Notes: generated from the letters alone by a model not told the origin. Shown: positions 1 through 9,264, counted from the first letter of the stretch. The stretch: DNA of 64,000 nt from JBDSLU01 sp963844435 (GCA_963844435.1 CAWJOG010000004.1:372001-436000); one strand, 5' to 3'. A program made the numbers and translations.

Positions 1-2
1 AC

Positions 3-770
3 GGCGTCTACACCGCGGATCCACGCGTCGTCAGCGACGCGCGGCGCATTCCGCACCTGAGCTACGAAGAATGCATCGAGCTGGCCGCCGCCGGTGCCAA
101 GGTCCTGCATCCGCGAGCCGTCGAGATCTGCATGCAATACAAAGTGCCCATCCACGTCCGTCACAGCTTCTCCGGGAAGCCCGGCACGTGGGTGCGTGAA
201 GGAGCCACCATGATGGAACGCCCCTCGGTCGTGGGCGTGACGACCGACCGCAAGGTCGCCAAGGTCACGCTGCTCGACGTCAAGGATCAGCCCGGCATCG
301 CCGCCCACGTCTTCCGCGATCTGGCCGACGCCGAGATCAACGTCCGGCTGATCATCCAGGCGGCGCCGGCGCACGAGCGCAACCGGATCACGTTCATCAT
401 CGAGAGCGACGACATCGACGCGGTCAAGACGCTGATTCCCGGGTGGAAGAAGACCAGGACCGCGGGCCGCGTCGAGATCGACACGGACGTCGCCAAGATC
501 GCCATCGTCGGCTCGCGCATCGCCTCGACGCCCGGCCTGGGCGCCCGGATGTTCACGGCGCTCGCCGATCGCAGCATCAACATCGACTGCATCAGCACGT
601 CGGAGATGAAGGTGAGCTGCATCATCGCCGAGAAGGCGCTCGACGACGCCGCGCGGGCGATCCACGCCGAGTTCTTCGGCCAGGCGGTGACGTCGGAGAG
701 CGACGAGGGCGGGCCGCGCCGGCGGACCGCGAAGAAGGCCGCCACGAAGAAGCGCGCCGCCCGGGCCTGA
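3..770 (+). CDS. lysC: Aspartate kinase, C-terminal part (5' end outside window)
   Basis: Aspartate kinase phosphorylates L-aspartate, the first step toward lysine, threonine and methionine. The reading frame is open from the window edge and begins inside the kinase domain with GVYTADPR and AAAGAKVLHPRAVE, both classic aspartokinase motifs. Two ACT regulatory domains follow, with VTLLDVKDQPGIAAHVF in the first and IAIVGSRIASTPGLGARMF in the second, so allosteric feedback by lysine and/or threonine is expected from the family. The protein ends in a basic tail (RRRTAKKAATKKRAARA) that is not part of the ACT domain. A downstream methionine at 132 is internal and is not the start. The gene reads without indels and ends at a hairpin terminator. 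Confidence 0.95.
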   Translation, partial: GVYTADPRVVSDARRIPHLSYEECIELAAAGAKVLHPRAVEICMQYKVPIHVRHSFSGKPGTWVREGATMMERPSVVGVTTDRKVAKVTLLDVKDQPGIAAHVFRDLADAEINVRLIIQAAPAHERNRITFIIESDDIDAVKTLIPGWKKTRTAGRVEIDTDVAKIAIVGSRIASTPGLGARMFTALADRSINIDCISTSEMKVSCIIAEKALDDAARAIHAEFFGQAVTSESDEGGPRRRTAKKAATKKRAARA

Positions 771-771
771 T

Positions 772-794
772 TCACGGCGACTTCAGTCGCCTGA
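772..794. terminator. Hairpin between convergent genes
   Basis: GGCGAC (776-781) and GTCGCC (786-791) form a perfect 6-bp stem around the loop TTCA, extended by TCA/TGA with one bulged base. It lies just after the lysC stop and before the end of the convergent gene at 863. There is no clear T-run, so termination is inferred from position. Confidence 0.45.
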
Positions 795-862
795 CCCACA
801 GAACGGCCCGCGGCCGCGCGTGAGAGCGCGGTCGCCTGACCAGCTCACGTCTACTTCGTTCT

Positions 863-2176
863 TCACCCGGGCGGGGGCTTCAGCGAGTAGGAGTTGCGCG
901 CCCAGACGCTGACGTTCCCGCGCTTCGATTTCACCTCGACCTTCCGGTTCTTCTTGGTCGGGTCCGGGTTGGTCGAGTAATAGCCGATGACGTAGTAGTC
1001 GCTGGTCTCGGCGTCGATCCGCTTCAGCGCCTTGTCGAAGTCGTTCTGGTTGACGACGGCGTAGCCGCCGGTTTCGTCGGCGATGACGCGCAGGCTGTCC
1101 TGGCTCTTGCGGACGTAGTTGCCCCACTCCACCGGGTCGACCTTCTCGTCGAGATCGGGCCCGCCGATCAGTCCACGCGGGTCGATCGTGTAGAAGCTGG
1201 TATTGGCGCGGTTGGCGGCGCGGGTCAGGTCGGACGAGCTCGCGGGCCAGGTCGGCATCGGCGAACTGCTGACTCGAGCGATCCATGTTGAACATGTCGC
1301 CTTCCTGATAGCTCGAGTTGTTGAACTGGTTGCTGCCCATGATGCCGCCGCCCGCGCGGGCGTCGGGAAACGGGTTGAAATCGTAGCCGTTCGAGACGTA
1401 GATCACGCGCCTTGCGGCGGTTGTTGATCTTCTCCATCTTCGACACGAGGTCGTAGGCGGTGCGAGAACGCGACGTGGGCCCGGTAGCGGACTTCGCTCG
1501 GCCCCTGCGCCGACTGCGGCGCCTCGATGATCTCGTTCGGCTTGAGGGCGCTGCCGGTGATCTTCTTCATCGCCTCGTCGAACCGCTTCATGTCGTAGTT
1601 GACGTCGATGGCGATCGACGACGGCCCGGTCGAGACCATGCCCCACATGTCGCCGTCGTGCAGCAGCGTCGTCCGGATCTTCTTGAACAGCTCGCGCAGC
1701 CGGCCGGTGTTGCGGAAGTCGAGGTGCAGATCGTCGACCACGAACAGCAGGATGCGGCCGGCGGCGTCAGCGGCCGGCCGCGACGGCGGCAGGATGATGC
1801 CCTCCTGCGGCGCCGGCGGCGGTGGCGCCGCGACGTTGAAGACGCGGCCGCCGTGGACCAGCGTGAACGAGACGAGGGTCTGCTGCACGCCGTCCTCGAG
1901 GACCTCGAACTCGTCCTTCTTGAGGTCGGCGACGAACAGTCCCTGGTTGTCGCGGGCGATCACGTCGGTCGTCACCAGATCGACGCGGGCGCTGAAATCC
2001 GCCGGGCGCTCCTGGCCGGGTTCGGGAGCCGCGGCGGGCGCCCCGGCTGGTGCCGCGGGCGGCGCGGCGGGAGGCGGAGTCTGGGCCGCGAGGCCGACCA
2101 CGGCCAGCGCGAGCGTGAAGAGAACGAGCGCCGGGCGGACGGCAGACCACCGCGCACGACGAATTACAAAAGCCAT
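863..2176 (-). CDS. Secreted VWFA-domain protein of the acidobacterial family (frameshifted)
   Basis: A secreted protein with a von Willebrand factor A-like domain. It begins with a signal peptide (hydrophobic stretch about residues 15-30, then an Ala/Pro-rich linker). The mature start has VDLVTTDVIARDNQGLFVADL and DEFEVLEDGVQQ, typical of the VWFA-related family abundant in Acidobacteriota. The core has LLFVVDDLHLDF in the MIDAS-strand position, and the C-terminal part has TSFYTIDPRGL and SDYYVIGYYSTN. The frame changes near 1460, 1405 and 1250, with the expected sequence continuing in a new frame each time. Those three single-base indels look like consensus errors rather than decay. The ligand and role are unknown; the family is thought to act in binding or adhesion. 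Confidence 0.8.
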
Positions 2177-2182
2177 CTGTGG

Positions 2183-2188
2183 ATTATA
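2183..2188 (-). promoter_or_regulatory. -10 box TATAAT, possibly leaderless
   Basis: Read on the minus strand the sequence is TATAATCCACAG followed directly by the ATG at 2176. The perfect -10 hexamer ends only 6 nt before the start codon, so transcription would begin at or next to the ATG. No convincing -35 element is visible. Confidence 0.5.
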
Positions 2189-2234
2189 GGACGCCGTGCC
2201 GGGACTGCCGGCCGTTCGTCACAGCGCCGGCGGG

Positions 2235-2663
2235 TCATTCGTCAGAGGGCTCGCGGCCACGTCCAGCGTCCCCGCGGCCACGATCGCGGCCGCCCGGCGG
2301 TCCCTGCCGCGGTCCGCGCCCGTCGCCCGACCGTCCGTCACCACGGCCCGGACCGCGCCGGGGGCCCTTCCCGGCCGGCGCCCCGGCGCCGGGGCGCTCC
2401 TGCCGCGCAGCCCAGCGCGCCGCCGCCAGCGATTGGCTCAACGACTTGGTCAACGACGGCCAGTCGAACGCCAGGTCGGGGTTGCCGCGTTCCAGCGTCT
2501 CGCGCGTCTCGGCGTCGAACGGTTCGCGGCCGACGCGCAGGCCGCCGGGCATCCGGCACCAGTAGACGAGCCGGCTTTCGGCGCGGCCTCGCCGGCGGCC
2601 GTCCGCAATCAGGTAGATGTGTTCGTAGCCGCGCTTGTCGCGGGTGACGCGCAGCGACAGCAC
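2235..2663 (-). CDS. Hypothetical protein with Gly/Arg-rich tail
   Basis: A 142-residue protein I do not recognise. The first 85 residues look globular (MLSLRVTRDKRGYEHIYLIAD, then SRLVYWCRMPGGLRVGREPFD). The last 55 are low-complexity Gly/Arg/Pro/Asp, which suggests a disordered, possibly RNA- or nucleic-acid-binding tail. It starts 4 bp after the stop of the upstream gene at 2668-3885, so the two are probably co-transcribed. The upstream gene also ends in a low-complexity basic tail, which suggests a shared nucleic-acid role, but this is inference. Confidence 0.6.
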   Translation of the reverse strand: MLSLRVTRDKRGYEHIYLIADGRRRGRAESRLVYWCRMPGGLRVGREPFDAETRETLERGNPDLAFDWPSLTKSLSQSLAAARWAARQERPGAGAPAGKGPRRGPGRGDGRSGDGRGPRQGPPGGRDRGRGDAGRGREPSDE

Positions 2664-2667
2664 GGTC

Positions 2668-3885
2668 CTATTTCCGCTTCGACGGGCGGGACTTGGCCAC
2701 CGGCGCGGGCGCCTTCTTGGCGCTCGTGGCCCGGGCGGGCGGACGCACCGGCGCCGCGGCCTTCCGGGCGAGCGGACGGGGCGCGACCTTGGGGACCACC
2801 TTCTTCGCGGCGACGACGGGCCGGGCAGGAGCCGCCTTGGCCGCCTTCCTGACCTCGGGCTTGGCCGGGGCCTTCCTGGCGATCGACTTCTCGACGGCCT
2901 TCTCAGCCGCCTTTTTCTCGGGCTTTTCAGGCGGCTTGGCCGCGGCGGCCCTTGCCGGTGCGGCGGCCTTCGCCGGCGCGGCGGCTTTCACCGGCGCCGC
3001 CGGCTTCACCGGGGCCGGGGTCCTTACGGGCGCCGTGGCCTTTACCGGGGGCGTGGCCTTTACCGGGGCCGCGGCCTTCACGGGCGGCGCAGCCACCACG
3101 GGCTTCGAGGGCGCTTTGGCCGTTTCCAGCTTCGGCGCTGCCGGCTTGCCAGCGGCGACTTTCACCGGGGCTGCCGCCGGCTCCGGGGCGGCGCTCTTGA
3201 CTCCCGCCTTGGGAACGACCTTCGTCGCGACCTGGGCGACCACCTTGCCGAGCGCGGCGGCACCCTTGACGACGGCACCATCGGCGGCGGGCCGGAAACC
3301 GGCCTTCACCGCCAGCTTGCGTGGGCGGTCCGGCTCGGCTGCCGGCGGGGCCACCGGTTCGACCGGCTCGACCGGGATCGGGCGCGGAGCCGGGGCGGCG
3401 CGCTCCGTCGTGAAGACTTCGACCTTCTCGATCAGGTCGGCCGGCTCGGCCCCGTGCTCACGGAATACCGACGTGAAGCGCACCTGGTCGCCCAGCACGT
3501 GGTAAGTCCAGAGCTCGGCCAGCTTGATCGAATTCTCGCTGGACAGCCGGCGCGCTGCCTCGACCGCCCCGACCGGGACGAAGAGGACCAGCGACGTACG
3601 CGCCTTCGCCAGATTGGCCCATTGGGCCATGGCTTCGAGGTGGTTGACCGACTCGTTGGTCTCGACCTCGATGAGGGCTTTCGGCTTGCGGCCGCCCTCC
3701 TCCGTCAGGACCAAATCCGGATACAACGTGCCCGCTGGGACCTTGACCCCAGCGTTACGTTCGTCGCCAGGGTTCGCGTCGACCTTGAATTTTCGCCGCC
3801 ACTTCGCCTCGAGCAACCGGATGATGCGGTCGTGCTCGAGCTGCTCCCGGACCGGCCGGACAAGAATGGGCACCAAGGCCTCCAA
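2668..3885 (-). CDS. Nuclease-like N-terminal domain with long histone-H1-like Ala/Pro/Lys tail
   Basis: A 405-residue protein. Residues 1-160 are globular and contain PDLVLTEE followed about 10 residues later by ALIEVETNES. The spacing and hydrophobic context resemble a PD-(D/E)XK nuclease core, with ExE in place of ExK. Residues 195-405 are low complexity, built from repeats such as KATPPVKATAPV, KAAAPAKAAAPA and RKAAPAKP. This composition is typical of histone-H1-like bacterial tails that bind DNA through lysines. The gene is intact, and its upstream region is shared with the divergent hemE promoter. The enzymatic role is a hypothesis; the domain layout is seen directly. Confidence 0.65.
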   Translation of the reverse strand: MEALVPILVRPVREQLEHDRIIRLLEAKWRRKFKVDANPGDERNAGVKVPAGTLYPDLVLTEEGGRKPKALIEVETNESVNHLEAMAQWANLAKARTSLVLFVPVGAVEAARRLSSENSIKLAELWTYHVLGDQVRFTSVFREHGAEPADLIEKVEVFTTERAAPAPRPIPVEPVEPVAPPAAEPDRPRKLAVKAGFRPAADGAVVKGAAALGKVVAQVATKVVPKAGVKSAAPEPAAAPVKVAAGKPAAPKLETAKAPSKPVVAAPPVKAAAPVKATPPVKATAPVRTPAPVKPAAPVKAAAPAKAAAPARAAAAKPPEKPEKKAAEKAVEKSIARKAPAKPEVRKAAKAAPARPVVAAKKVVPKVAPRPLARKAAAPVRPPARATSAKKAPAPVAKSRPSKRK

Positions 3886-4004
3886 AGGTCCGTTTGCGGG
3901 GAGCGGACCGAACGGTCTGGCGTATCCCCTGCAAAAAGAACGCGAAATGCTAGCATGGACCGCTTGCCTGGTGCCACTGCGGGCAGCCGCATCCTGCTGT
4001 CCCC

Positions 4005-5033
4005 ATGACCGATCGCTTCCTTCGCGCCTGCCGCCGCCAACCCGTCGACCGCACTCCCGTCTGGTTCATGCGCCAGGCCGGCCGCTACATGGCCGACTAC
4101 CGGGCGTTACGCGAACGGTACACCCTCCTCGAGCTTTGCCGGACGCCAGAGCTGGCCGCCCGCATCACGCTGCAGCCGGTGGACGCCATCGACGTCGACG
4201 CCGCCATCATCTTCTCGGACCTGCTGCTGCCCTTCGAGCCGATGGGCCTGGCGTTCGACTTCGTCAAGGGCGAAGGGCCGCGCGTCGAGCAGCCGCTCCG
4301 GACCGAAGCTGACATCGAACGACTCAAGCTGTTCGAGCCTCGCGAAGGCCTCGGCTACGTGCTGGAAGCGATCGCCATGGCGCGCCGCGATCTCGACGGC
4401 CGCGTCCCGCTCATCGGGTTCGCCGGCGCGCCGTTCACGCTGGCGTCATATGCCATCGAGGGCGGGCCATCGCGCGACTTCGCCCGCACCAAGGCGCTGA
4501 TGTACGGCCATCCCGAGGCATGGCACCGGCTGTGCGACCGGCTGGCCCAGGTGGTCAGCGCGTTCGTCGTCGCGCAGGTCGAAGCGGGGGCCCAGGCGAT
4601 CCAGATTTTCGACTCATGGGTCGGAGCGCTGTCGGCCGAGGACTACCGCGAGTTCGCCAGCCCGCACACCGCCAAGGTCTTCGCCGCCCTGAAGGCGACC
4701 GACGTCCCCACGATTCATTTCGGCACGGGCACGTCCACGATCCTGCCCGACCTCGCCGCGGCCGGCGGGGACGTCATCGGTGTCGACTGGCGTCTGCCGA
4801 TCGACGTCGCCTGGGACCAGCTCGGCGCCACCTACGCCGTCCAGGGCAACCTCGACCCGACGCTCCTGCTCGGCCCCCGCCATCGCATGCTCCGCGCCGC
4901 CGAGGACGTCCTGCAGCGGGCGGCCGGGCGGCCCGGCCACATCTTCAACCTCGGGCACGGCATCCTGCCTGCGTCGCCGCTCGAACACGTCCAGGTGCTC
5001 GCGCGGTTCGTGCACGGGTTCCGCGCCAACTGA
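4005..5033 (+). CDS. hemE: Uroporphyrinogen decarboxylase
   Basis: HemE decarboxylates the four acetate side chains of uroporphyrinogen III to give coproporphyrinogen III in cytoplasmic haem synthesis. The 342-residue length fits the family. Signature residues are visible: TPVWFMRQAGRYMADYR near residue 20 (with the substrate-binding arginine), DAAIIFSDLLLPFEPMG near 70 (with the catalytic aspartate), GFAGAPFTLASYAIEG near 135, and the C-terminal FNLGHGILP with the conserved histidine. The ATG start directly precedes the expected N-terminus TDRFLRACR. hemG follows after 10 bp, so the two haem genes form one transcription unit. No indels. Confidence 0.97.
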   Translation: MTDRFLRACRRQPVDRTPVWFMRQAGRYMADYRALRERYTLLELCRTPELAARITLQPVDAIDVDAAIIFSDLLLPFEPMGLAFDFVKGEGPRVEQPLRTEADIERLKLFEPREGLGYVLEAIAMARRDLDGRVPLIGFAGAPFTLASYAIEGGPSRDFARTKALMYGHPEAWHRLCDRLAQVVSAFVVAQVEAGAQAIQIFDSWVGALSAEDYREFASPHTAKVFAALKATDVPTIHFGTGTSTILPDLAAAGGDVIGVDWRLPIDVAWDQLGATYAVQGNLDPTLLLGPRHRMLRAAEDVLQRAAGRPGHIFNLGHGILPASPLEHVQVLARFVHGFRAN

Positions 5034-5043
5034 CGAGGGTCTC

Positions 5044-6442
5044 GTGGCCTCCGACGCCGCGCCCATCGCCGTCGACGTCGCCGTGGTGGGCGGCGGGCTC
5101 GCCGGCCTGACGCTGGCGCGCGACGTCCACCGCCGCGGGCGGACGACGCTGGTGCTCGAGGGCGGCCCGCGGCTCGGCGGCGTCATCCGTTCCGAGCGCG
5201 TCGATGGCGTGCTGGTGGAAGGCGGGCCGGACGCCATGCTCGTCCAGAAGCCGGCGGCGCTGGCGCTCTGCCGCGAGCTCGGACTGGCCGACGAGATCGT
5301 CTCGACCGAATCGCCGCGCACCGCGTTCGTGCTGGCGAACGGCCGGCTGCACGCCTTCCCCCCGGACACGCGGCTCGGGCTGCCGCTGACGCGCGCCGCG
5401 GCCGAGGGCCTGACGATGCTCTCCGTCGAGGAGCGCGCCCGCGTCGCCCGTGACTTCGACGCGCCGGCTGCCGCCGGCGACCACCGACGACGAATCGGTC
5501 GGCGCCTTCACCACCAGGCGATTCGGCGAGGCGTTCACGCGGCGGATCGCCCAGCCGCTGCTCGGCGGCATCCACGCCGGCGACGTCGACCGCCTGTCGC
5601 TGCGCGCGCTCTTCCCGCCGCTGGCGGATGCCGATGCCGCCGGCGGCAGCATCCTGGCGCTGCTGGCGGCGCGGGCCGGCGCCCCCGACGGCGAGGGCGC
5701 GTTCCGCGGCCTGCGCGGCGGCATGGGCCAGCTGCCCGCGGCGCTGACCCGAACCCTGCCGGCGGCGGCGATTCGCACCCGCGAACCGGTCGCATGGATC
5801 ACACCCGGCCATCCGTATCGCGTGGTCGCGGCCAGCGGCCTCGAGGTCGCGGCGCGGGCCGTGGTGCTGGCCGTGCCGGCGGCGGTGGCGGCGCGGCTCG
5901 TCGCGCCGTTCGACCCGACGCTCGCCGGCGCGTGCGACGAGCTGCGCGCCGTGTCGAGCGCGACCGTCACGCTCGGCTATCCGCGCGATTGCGTCGCGCA
6001 TCCCTGCAGCGGGATGGGCTTCATCGTCCCGCGCGGCGAGTCGACTCGCCTGCTCGCGGTGTCGTGGGTGTCCTCGAAGTGGGCCGGGCGCGCGCCGCGC
6101 GACTGGGTCGTGCTGCGCGCCTTCGCTGGCGGCGCCTTCGACGCCGACGTCCTCGCGGCCAGCGACGACACGCTGGTCGCGCAGACCCACGCCGACCTGG
6201 CTCCGATCCTGGGGATCAGCGGGCTGCCGATGTTCGCCCGCCTGCATCGGTGGAACGACGCCAGCCCGCAGTACGAGGTTGGCCACCTGGCGCGCATCGC
6301 ACGCATCGCGCAGCGGCAGGCGATGACGGCCGGCCTCTTCCTGACCGGCAGCGCCTATCGCGGCGTCGGCATGCCCGACGTCATCGCGGATGCCCGCGCC
6401 ACGGCCGATCGCGTCTGCCAATGGCTCGAGCAAGGCGGTTGA
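5044..6442 (+). CDS. hemG: Protoporphyrinogen oxidase, FAD-dependent (one frameshift)
   Basis: The oxygen-dependent type of protoporphyrinogen oxidase (often called HemY) aromatises protoporphyrinogen IX to protoporphyrin IX. The GTG start at 5044 gives an N-terminus leading to the dinucleotide-binding motif VAVVGGGLAGLTLA and then LEGGPRLGGVIRS. The substrate region EGGPDAMLVQKPAALALCRELGL is typical. The frame shifts once near 5455, just before FTTRRFGEAFTRRIAQPLLGGIHAGD, a family hallmark. The C-terminal FAD-binding segment GLFLTGSAYRGVGMPDVIADA is present. It is coupled to hemE, 10 bp upstream. The break is a single indel between two strongly conserved segments and probably a sequence error. 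Confidence 0.88.
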
Positions 6443-6538
6443 GGTCGGACGGCGCGTAGGAGCGGACGCGACGAGGTAACATGCGCGATCGTCTATGACG
6501 ATTCGTGCCTGTCGACTCTCCCCTCCCCGGCTCAGCTG

Positions 6539-7275
6539 ATGGTCGCGGCGCTCGCGGTGGCCGCTCTCGCCTCCGCCTGCCGGCAACCTGAAGCCGCGCC
6601 CGCAGGGCCGGAAGCCTCCGCGCCGGCCGCCGCCTCGAGCTCGCCATCTGCCCCGGGGGCCCCGGGCAACTCACCCGCGGTTCCCGCCGCTACGGTCGCG
6701 GCCGGCCAGGTGCCGGCGCCCATCGCCGCGATCCTCGACGAGATCAAGCGCGGCGACACGGCGCAGCTGGCGATCTCCCCGGAGGACGGCCAGTTCCTGC
6801 GCATGCTGGTCGCCTCGACCGGACGCAAGCGCGCGCTCGAGATCGGCGCCGCGCAGGGCTACAGCGCGATCTGGATCGGCCTGGCGATGCGCGACACCGG
6901 CGGCACGCCTCGTGACCATCGAGTACGACCCCGTCCGCGCCAAGGAGGCCGCGGCGAACGTCAAGCGGGCCGGCCTCGACGACGTCGTCACGGTCATCGT
7001 CGGGCGACGCCTTCGCCGAGATTCCCAAGCTGACCGGCACGTTCGACTGCGTCTTCGTCGATGCCTGGAAGCGGGACTACATCAAGTTCTTCGACCTCAC
7101 CTACCCGCGCCTCGACGAGGGCGGGCTCTTCCTCGGTCACAACGTGATCAACAAGAAGAGCGAGATGAGCGACTTCCTCGATCGCATCGCCACGCACCCC
7201 GATCTCTTCACGTCGATCGTCGCCCCGGGCGGCGAAGGCGTGTCGATCTCCTACAAGCGCCGCCCGCGATCGTGA
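6539..7275 (+). CDS. Class I O-methyltransferase with exported/lipoprotein-like N-terminus (frameshifted)
   Basis: A SAM-dependent O-methyltransferase of the family-3 (COMT-like) type. Visible motifs are RALEIGAAQGYSAIWIGLAM (SAM-binding motif I), LVTIEYDP in the next frame, then VIVGDAF and FDCVFVDAWKRDYIKFFDL. The frame changes near 6908 and 7003, each by one inserted base. The N-terminus is unusual: a hydrophobic stretch ends in LASAC, resembling a lipobox, followed by about 40 Ala/Pro-rich residues before the enzyme fold. An upstream ATG at 6494 could extend the leader if another indel is present. The substrate is unknown. It is the first gene after hemG, with arginase 10 bp downstream. 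Confidence 0.75.
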
Positions 7276-7284
7276 GATGAGCTC

Positions 7285-8193
7285 ATGAGCCGGCTCGGCA
7301 TCGTCGGCGTTCCGCTCGACCTCGGCGGCGGCCGCCGCGGCGTCGACATGGGACCGTCCGCGGTGCGGATCGCCGGCATCGGCGAGCGGCTGGCCGCGCT
7401 CGGCCACGAGGTCCACGACTACGGCGACGTCGACACGCCGACCCAGGAGACGACGCCGCCGGGCGATCCGCGGCAGCGCTATCTCGGCGAGATTGCGCGC
7501 GTCTGCCAGGCGCTCCACGACCAATCGCGCGACGTGCTGCTCGAGGGCGGCACCCCGATCGTGCTCGGCGGCGATCACAGTCTCGGCGCCGGATCGGTGG
7601 CGGCCTCGGCAAGCTTCGCGCGACGGGACGGGCGTCCGCTCGGCCTGATCTGGGTCGACGCCCACGGCGACATGAACACGCCGGAGACGACGCTGTCGGG
7701 CAACGTCCACGGCATGCCGCTGGCCGCGCTGCTCGGCTCGGCGCCCGCGGCACTCGCCGACGTCGGCGGATTCGCTCCCAAGGTGCTGCCGGCCCACACC
7801 GTGCTCATCGGCGTCCGCAACCTCGACGAGCGCGAGAAGGCCGCGGTGCGCACGTCCGGCGTCCTCGTGTTCACGATCAAGGACATCGATCGGCTGGGCA
7901 TCGCGGTGGTCACCGAACGCGCCCTCGCGCATGCCGCGAGCGGCACGGTCGGCGTCCACGTCTCGTTCGATCTCGACGTGTGCGATCCGGGCATCGCGCC
8001 CGGCGTCGGCACGCCGGTCAAGGGCGGCCTCGACTATCGCGAGGCGCACATGCTGATGGAGATGGTCGCCGATTCCGGCCGGCTCCTCGCGCTCGATCTG
8101 GTCGAGGTCAATCCGGTCCTCGACGTCCAGAACGCCACCGCCATCCTGGCCGCGGAGCTCGCCGCGTCCGCGTTCGGAATGGGGATTCTCTAA
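7285..8193 (+). CDS. rocF: Arginase
   Basis: Arginase hydrolyses L-arginine to ornithine and urea with a binuclear manganese centre. All metal-binding motifs are present in this 302-residue protein: GGDHS near residue 95, DAHGDMN near 125, and SFDLDVCDPGIAPGVGTP near 230. The substrate loop SGNVHGMP and the C-terminal DLVEVNPVLD are also present. Length and motif order match arginase rather than agmatinase or formiminoglutamase, since the N-terminus GIVGVPLDLGGGRRGVDMGPSAVR is arginase-like. The gene is intact. It starts 10 bp after the methyltransferase stop and may share its transcript. Confidence 0.95.
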   Translation: MSRLGIVGVPLDLGGGRRGVDMGPSAVRIAGIGERLAALGHEVHDYGDVDTPTQETTPPGDPRQRYLGEIARVCQALHDQSRDVLLEGGTPIVLGGDHSLGAGSVAASASFARRDGRPLGLIWVDAHGDMNTPETTLSGNVHGMPLAALLGSAPAALADVGGFAPKVLPAHTVLIGVRNLDEREKAAVRTSGVLVFTIKDIDRLGIAVVTERALAHAASGTVGVHVSFDLDVCDPGIAPGVGTPVKGGLDYREAHMLMEMVADSGRLLALDLVEVNPVLDVQNATAILAAELAASAFGMGIL

Positions 8194-8224
8194 GCGTCGT
8201 ATTGCATCCGGGGAGGACACAGAC

Positions 8225-8771
8225 ATGTTCGTTCGATCGATGAAGATTGCCGGGGCCGTGCTCGCGCTGGCCGCCACCACGGCGGCCGCGCAGAAGGTCG
8301 TCGCGACCAAGATGGGCGGCGGCGGCAGCCCGCACGAGACCGTCGAGTGGACGGTGCGGCGGCGCCAAGATCACCATCAGCTACGGCCGGCCGTTCCTGA
8401 AGGCGCGCAGGTCGCTGTCGACACGCTCGCGCCCGCCGGCAAGATCTGGCGCACCGGCGCCGACGAGGCGACGACGCTGACGACCGACAAGGCGCTGATG
8501 TTCGGCAGCCTGATGATCCCGGCCGGGACCTACACGCTGTACACGGTGCCGGGCCCGACGACGCTGGAAGCTCGTGGTCAGCAAGCAGACCGGCCAGTGG
8601 GGTACCGAGTACAGCGAGGACAAGGATCTCGGCCGCGCCGACCTCAAGGTCGAGACGCTGCCGAAGCCGGCCGACCAGTTCACCATCGGCATCGTCGAAG
8701 CCAACGGCAGCCCGACGCTCAACATCGACTGGGGCACCACGAGCGCCACCTCGCCGTTCATGGTGCATTGA
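8225..8771 (+). CDS. Secreted DUF2911 protein (frameshifted)
   Basis: A small secreted protein of the DUF2911 family, common in Acidobacteriota and Bacteroidota and of unknown function. It starts with a signal peptide (MFVRSMKIAGAVLALAATT, cleavage around AAAQ). Family segments follow: AKITISYGRP, IWRTGADEATTLT, LMIPAGTYTLYTVPG, WKLVVSKQTGQWGTEYSEDKD and FTIGIVEANGS. The frame shifts near 8350 and 8572 by single-base insertions; the family pattern continues after each. A GGGGAGGAC ribosome-binding site lies shortly upstream of the ATG. A strong hairpin follows the stop. Confidence 0.8.
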
Positions 8772-8777
8772 TTGTTT

Positions 8778-8805
8778 GTTGACGGCGCGTAGCCGCGCCG
8801 TCAAC
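8778..8805. terminator. Perfect 12-bp hairpin terminator, probably bidirectional
   Basis: GTTGACGGCGCG (8778-8789) and CGCGCCGTCAAC (8794-8805) are exact inverted complements around the loop TAGC. It sits 6 bp after the DUF2911 stop and before the end of the convergent gene at 8875, so it can serve both strands. The left arm is preceded by a T-rich ATTGTTT, which would serve the minus-strand transcript. Confidence 0.75.
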
Positions 8806-8874
8806 CTCACGACGCCTCCGGCCTCCGGCCTCGGCGTTCGCTGAGGCGGCGCGCGCCCGCAAGCGCGCGGCGTG

Positions 8875-9240
8875 CTAGCGGCCGTCGCGGACCGACCAGG
8901 TCGGGCCGTAGCGCTCGGGGACGTCCAGCGCGTCGAAGACGCCGAGCGCGACGGTCTCCTTGACCATCGCCGTCCGCTGCGCCTTCAGTTCGTCGACGGT
9001 GTCCGAGAAGTCGGCGAGATGCTTCTCGTAGACCATCATCTCGCTCCAGTATTCGAGCAGCAGGTAGCGGCCCGGCGTCGCCAGGTCCTTCAGGAACGAG
9101 CTGCCGAGGAACGAGCGGCTCCGCCGCGAGAGCGCCGTCCACGCGCCGTCGGCGCCGTGCAGCTTCTCGAACTCCTCTTCGGATCCAACCTGCACGTCGA
9201 ACTGCCAGACGACTGCCAGCACCACACCCTCCCTGGGCAT
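8875..9240 (-). CDS. Antibiotic biosynthesis monooxygenase-like (ferredoxin-fold dimeric barrel) protein
   Basis: A roughly 115-residue protein with the pattern of small dimeric alpha/beta-barrel monooxygenases: LAVVWQFDVQVGSEEEFEKLHGADGAW, then SRSFLGSSFLKDLATPGRYLLLEYWSEM and the aromatic C-terminus. These proteins act as monooxygenases or as uncharacterised stress proteins; the substrate cannot be read here. The ATG at 9240 has no ribosome-binding site. AGGGAGG at 9228-9234 lies 5 nt before GTG at 9222, which is the better start. The same frame stays open upstream into the FlhB-like gene, so the boundary depends on an indel correction there. Confidence 0.65.
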   Translation of the reverse strand: MPREGVVLAVVWQFDVQVGSEEEFEKLHGADGAWTALSRRSRSFLGSSFLKDLATPGRYLLLEYWSEMMVYEKHLADFSDTVDELKAQRTAMVKETVALGVFDALDVPERYGPTWSVRDGR

Positions 9241-9258
9241 CCCGCGGGGAACGCGCGG

Positions 9259-9264
9259 ATTATA
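9259..9264 (-). promoter_or_regulatory. -10 box TATAAT upstream of the monooxygenase-like gene
   Basis: On the minus strand TATAATCCGCGCG lies 18 nt before the ATG at 9240. It resembles the TATAATCCACAG in front of the VWFA gene. The -35 region is poor. Confidence 0.4.

Noticed and set aside
1460..2647. A 395-codon plus-strand frame opposite the VWFA gene
   Set aside because: It is Arg-rich antisense of a well-supported secreted VWFA protein and crosses its promoter.
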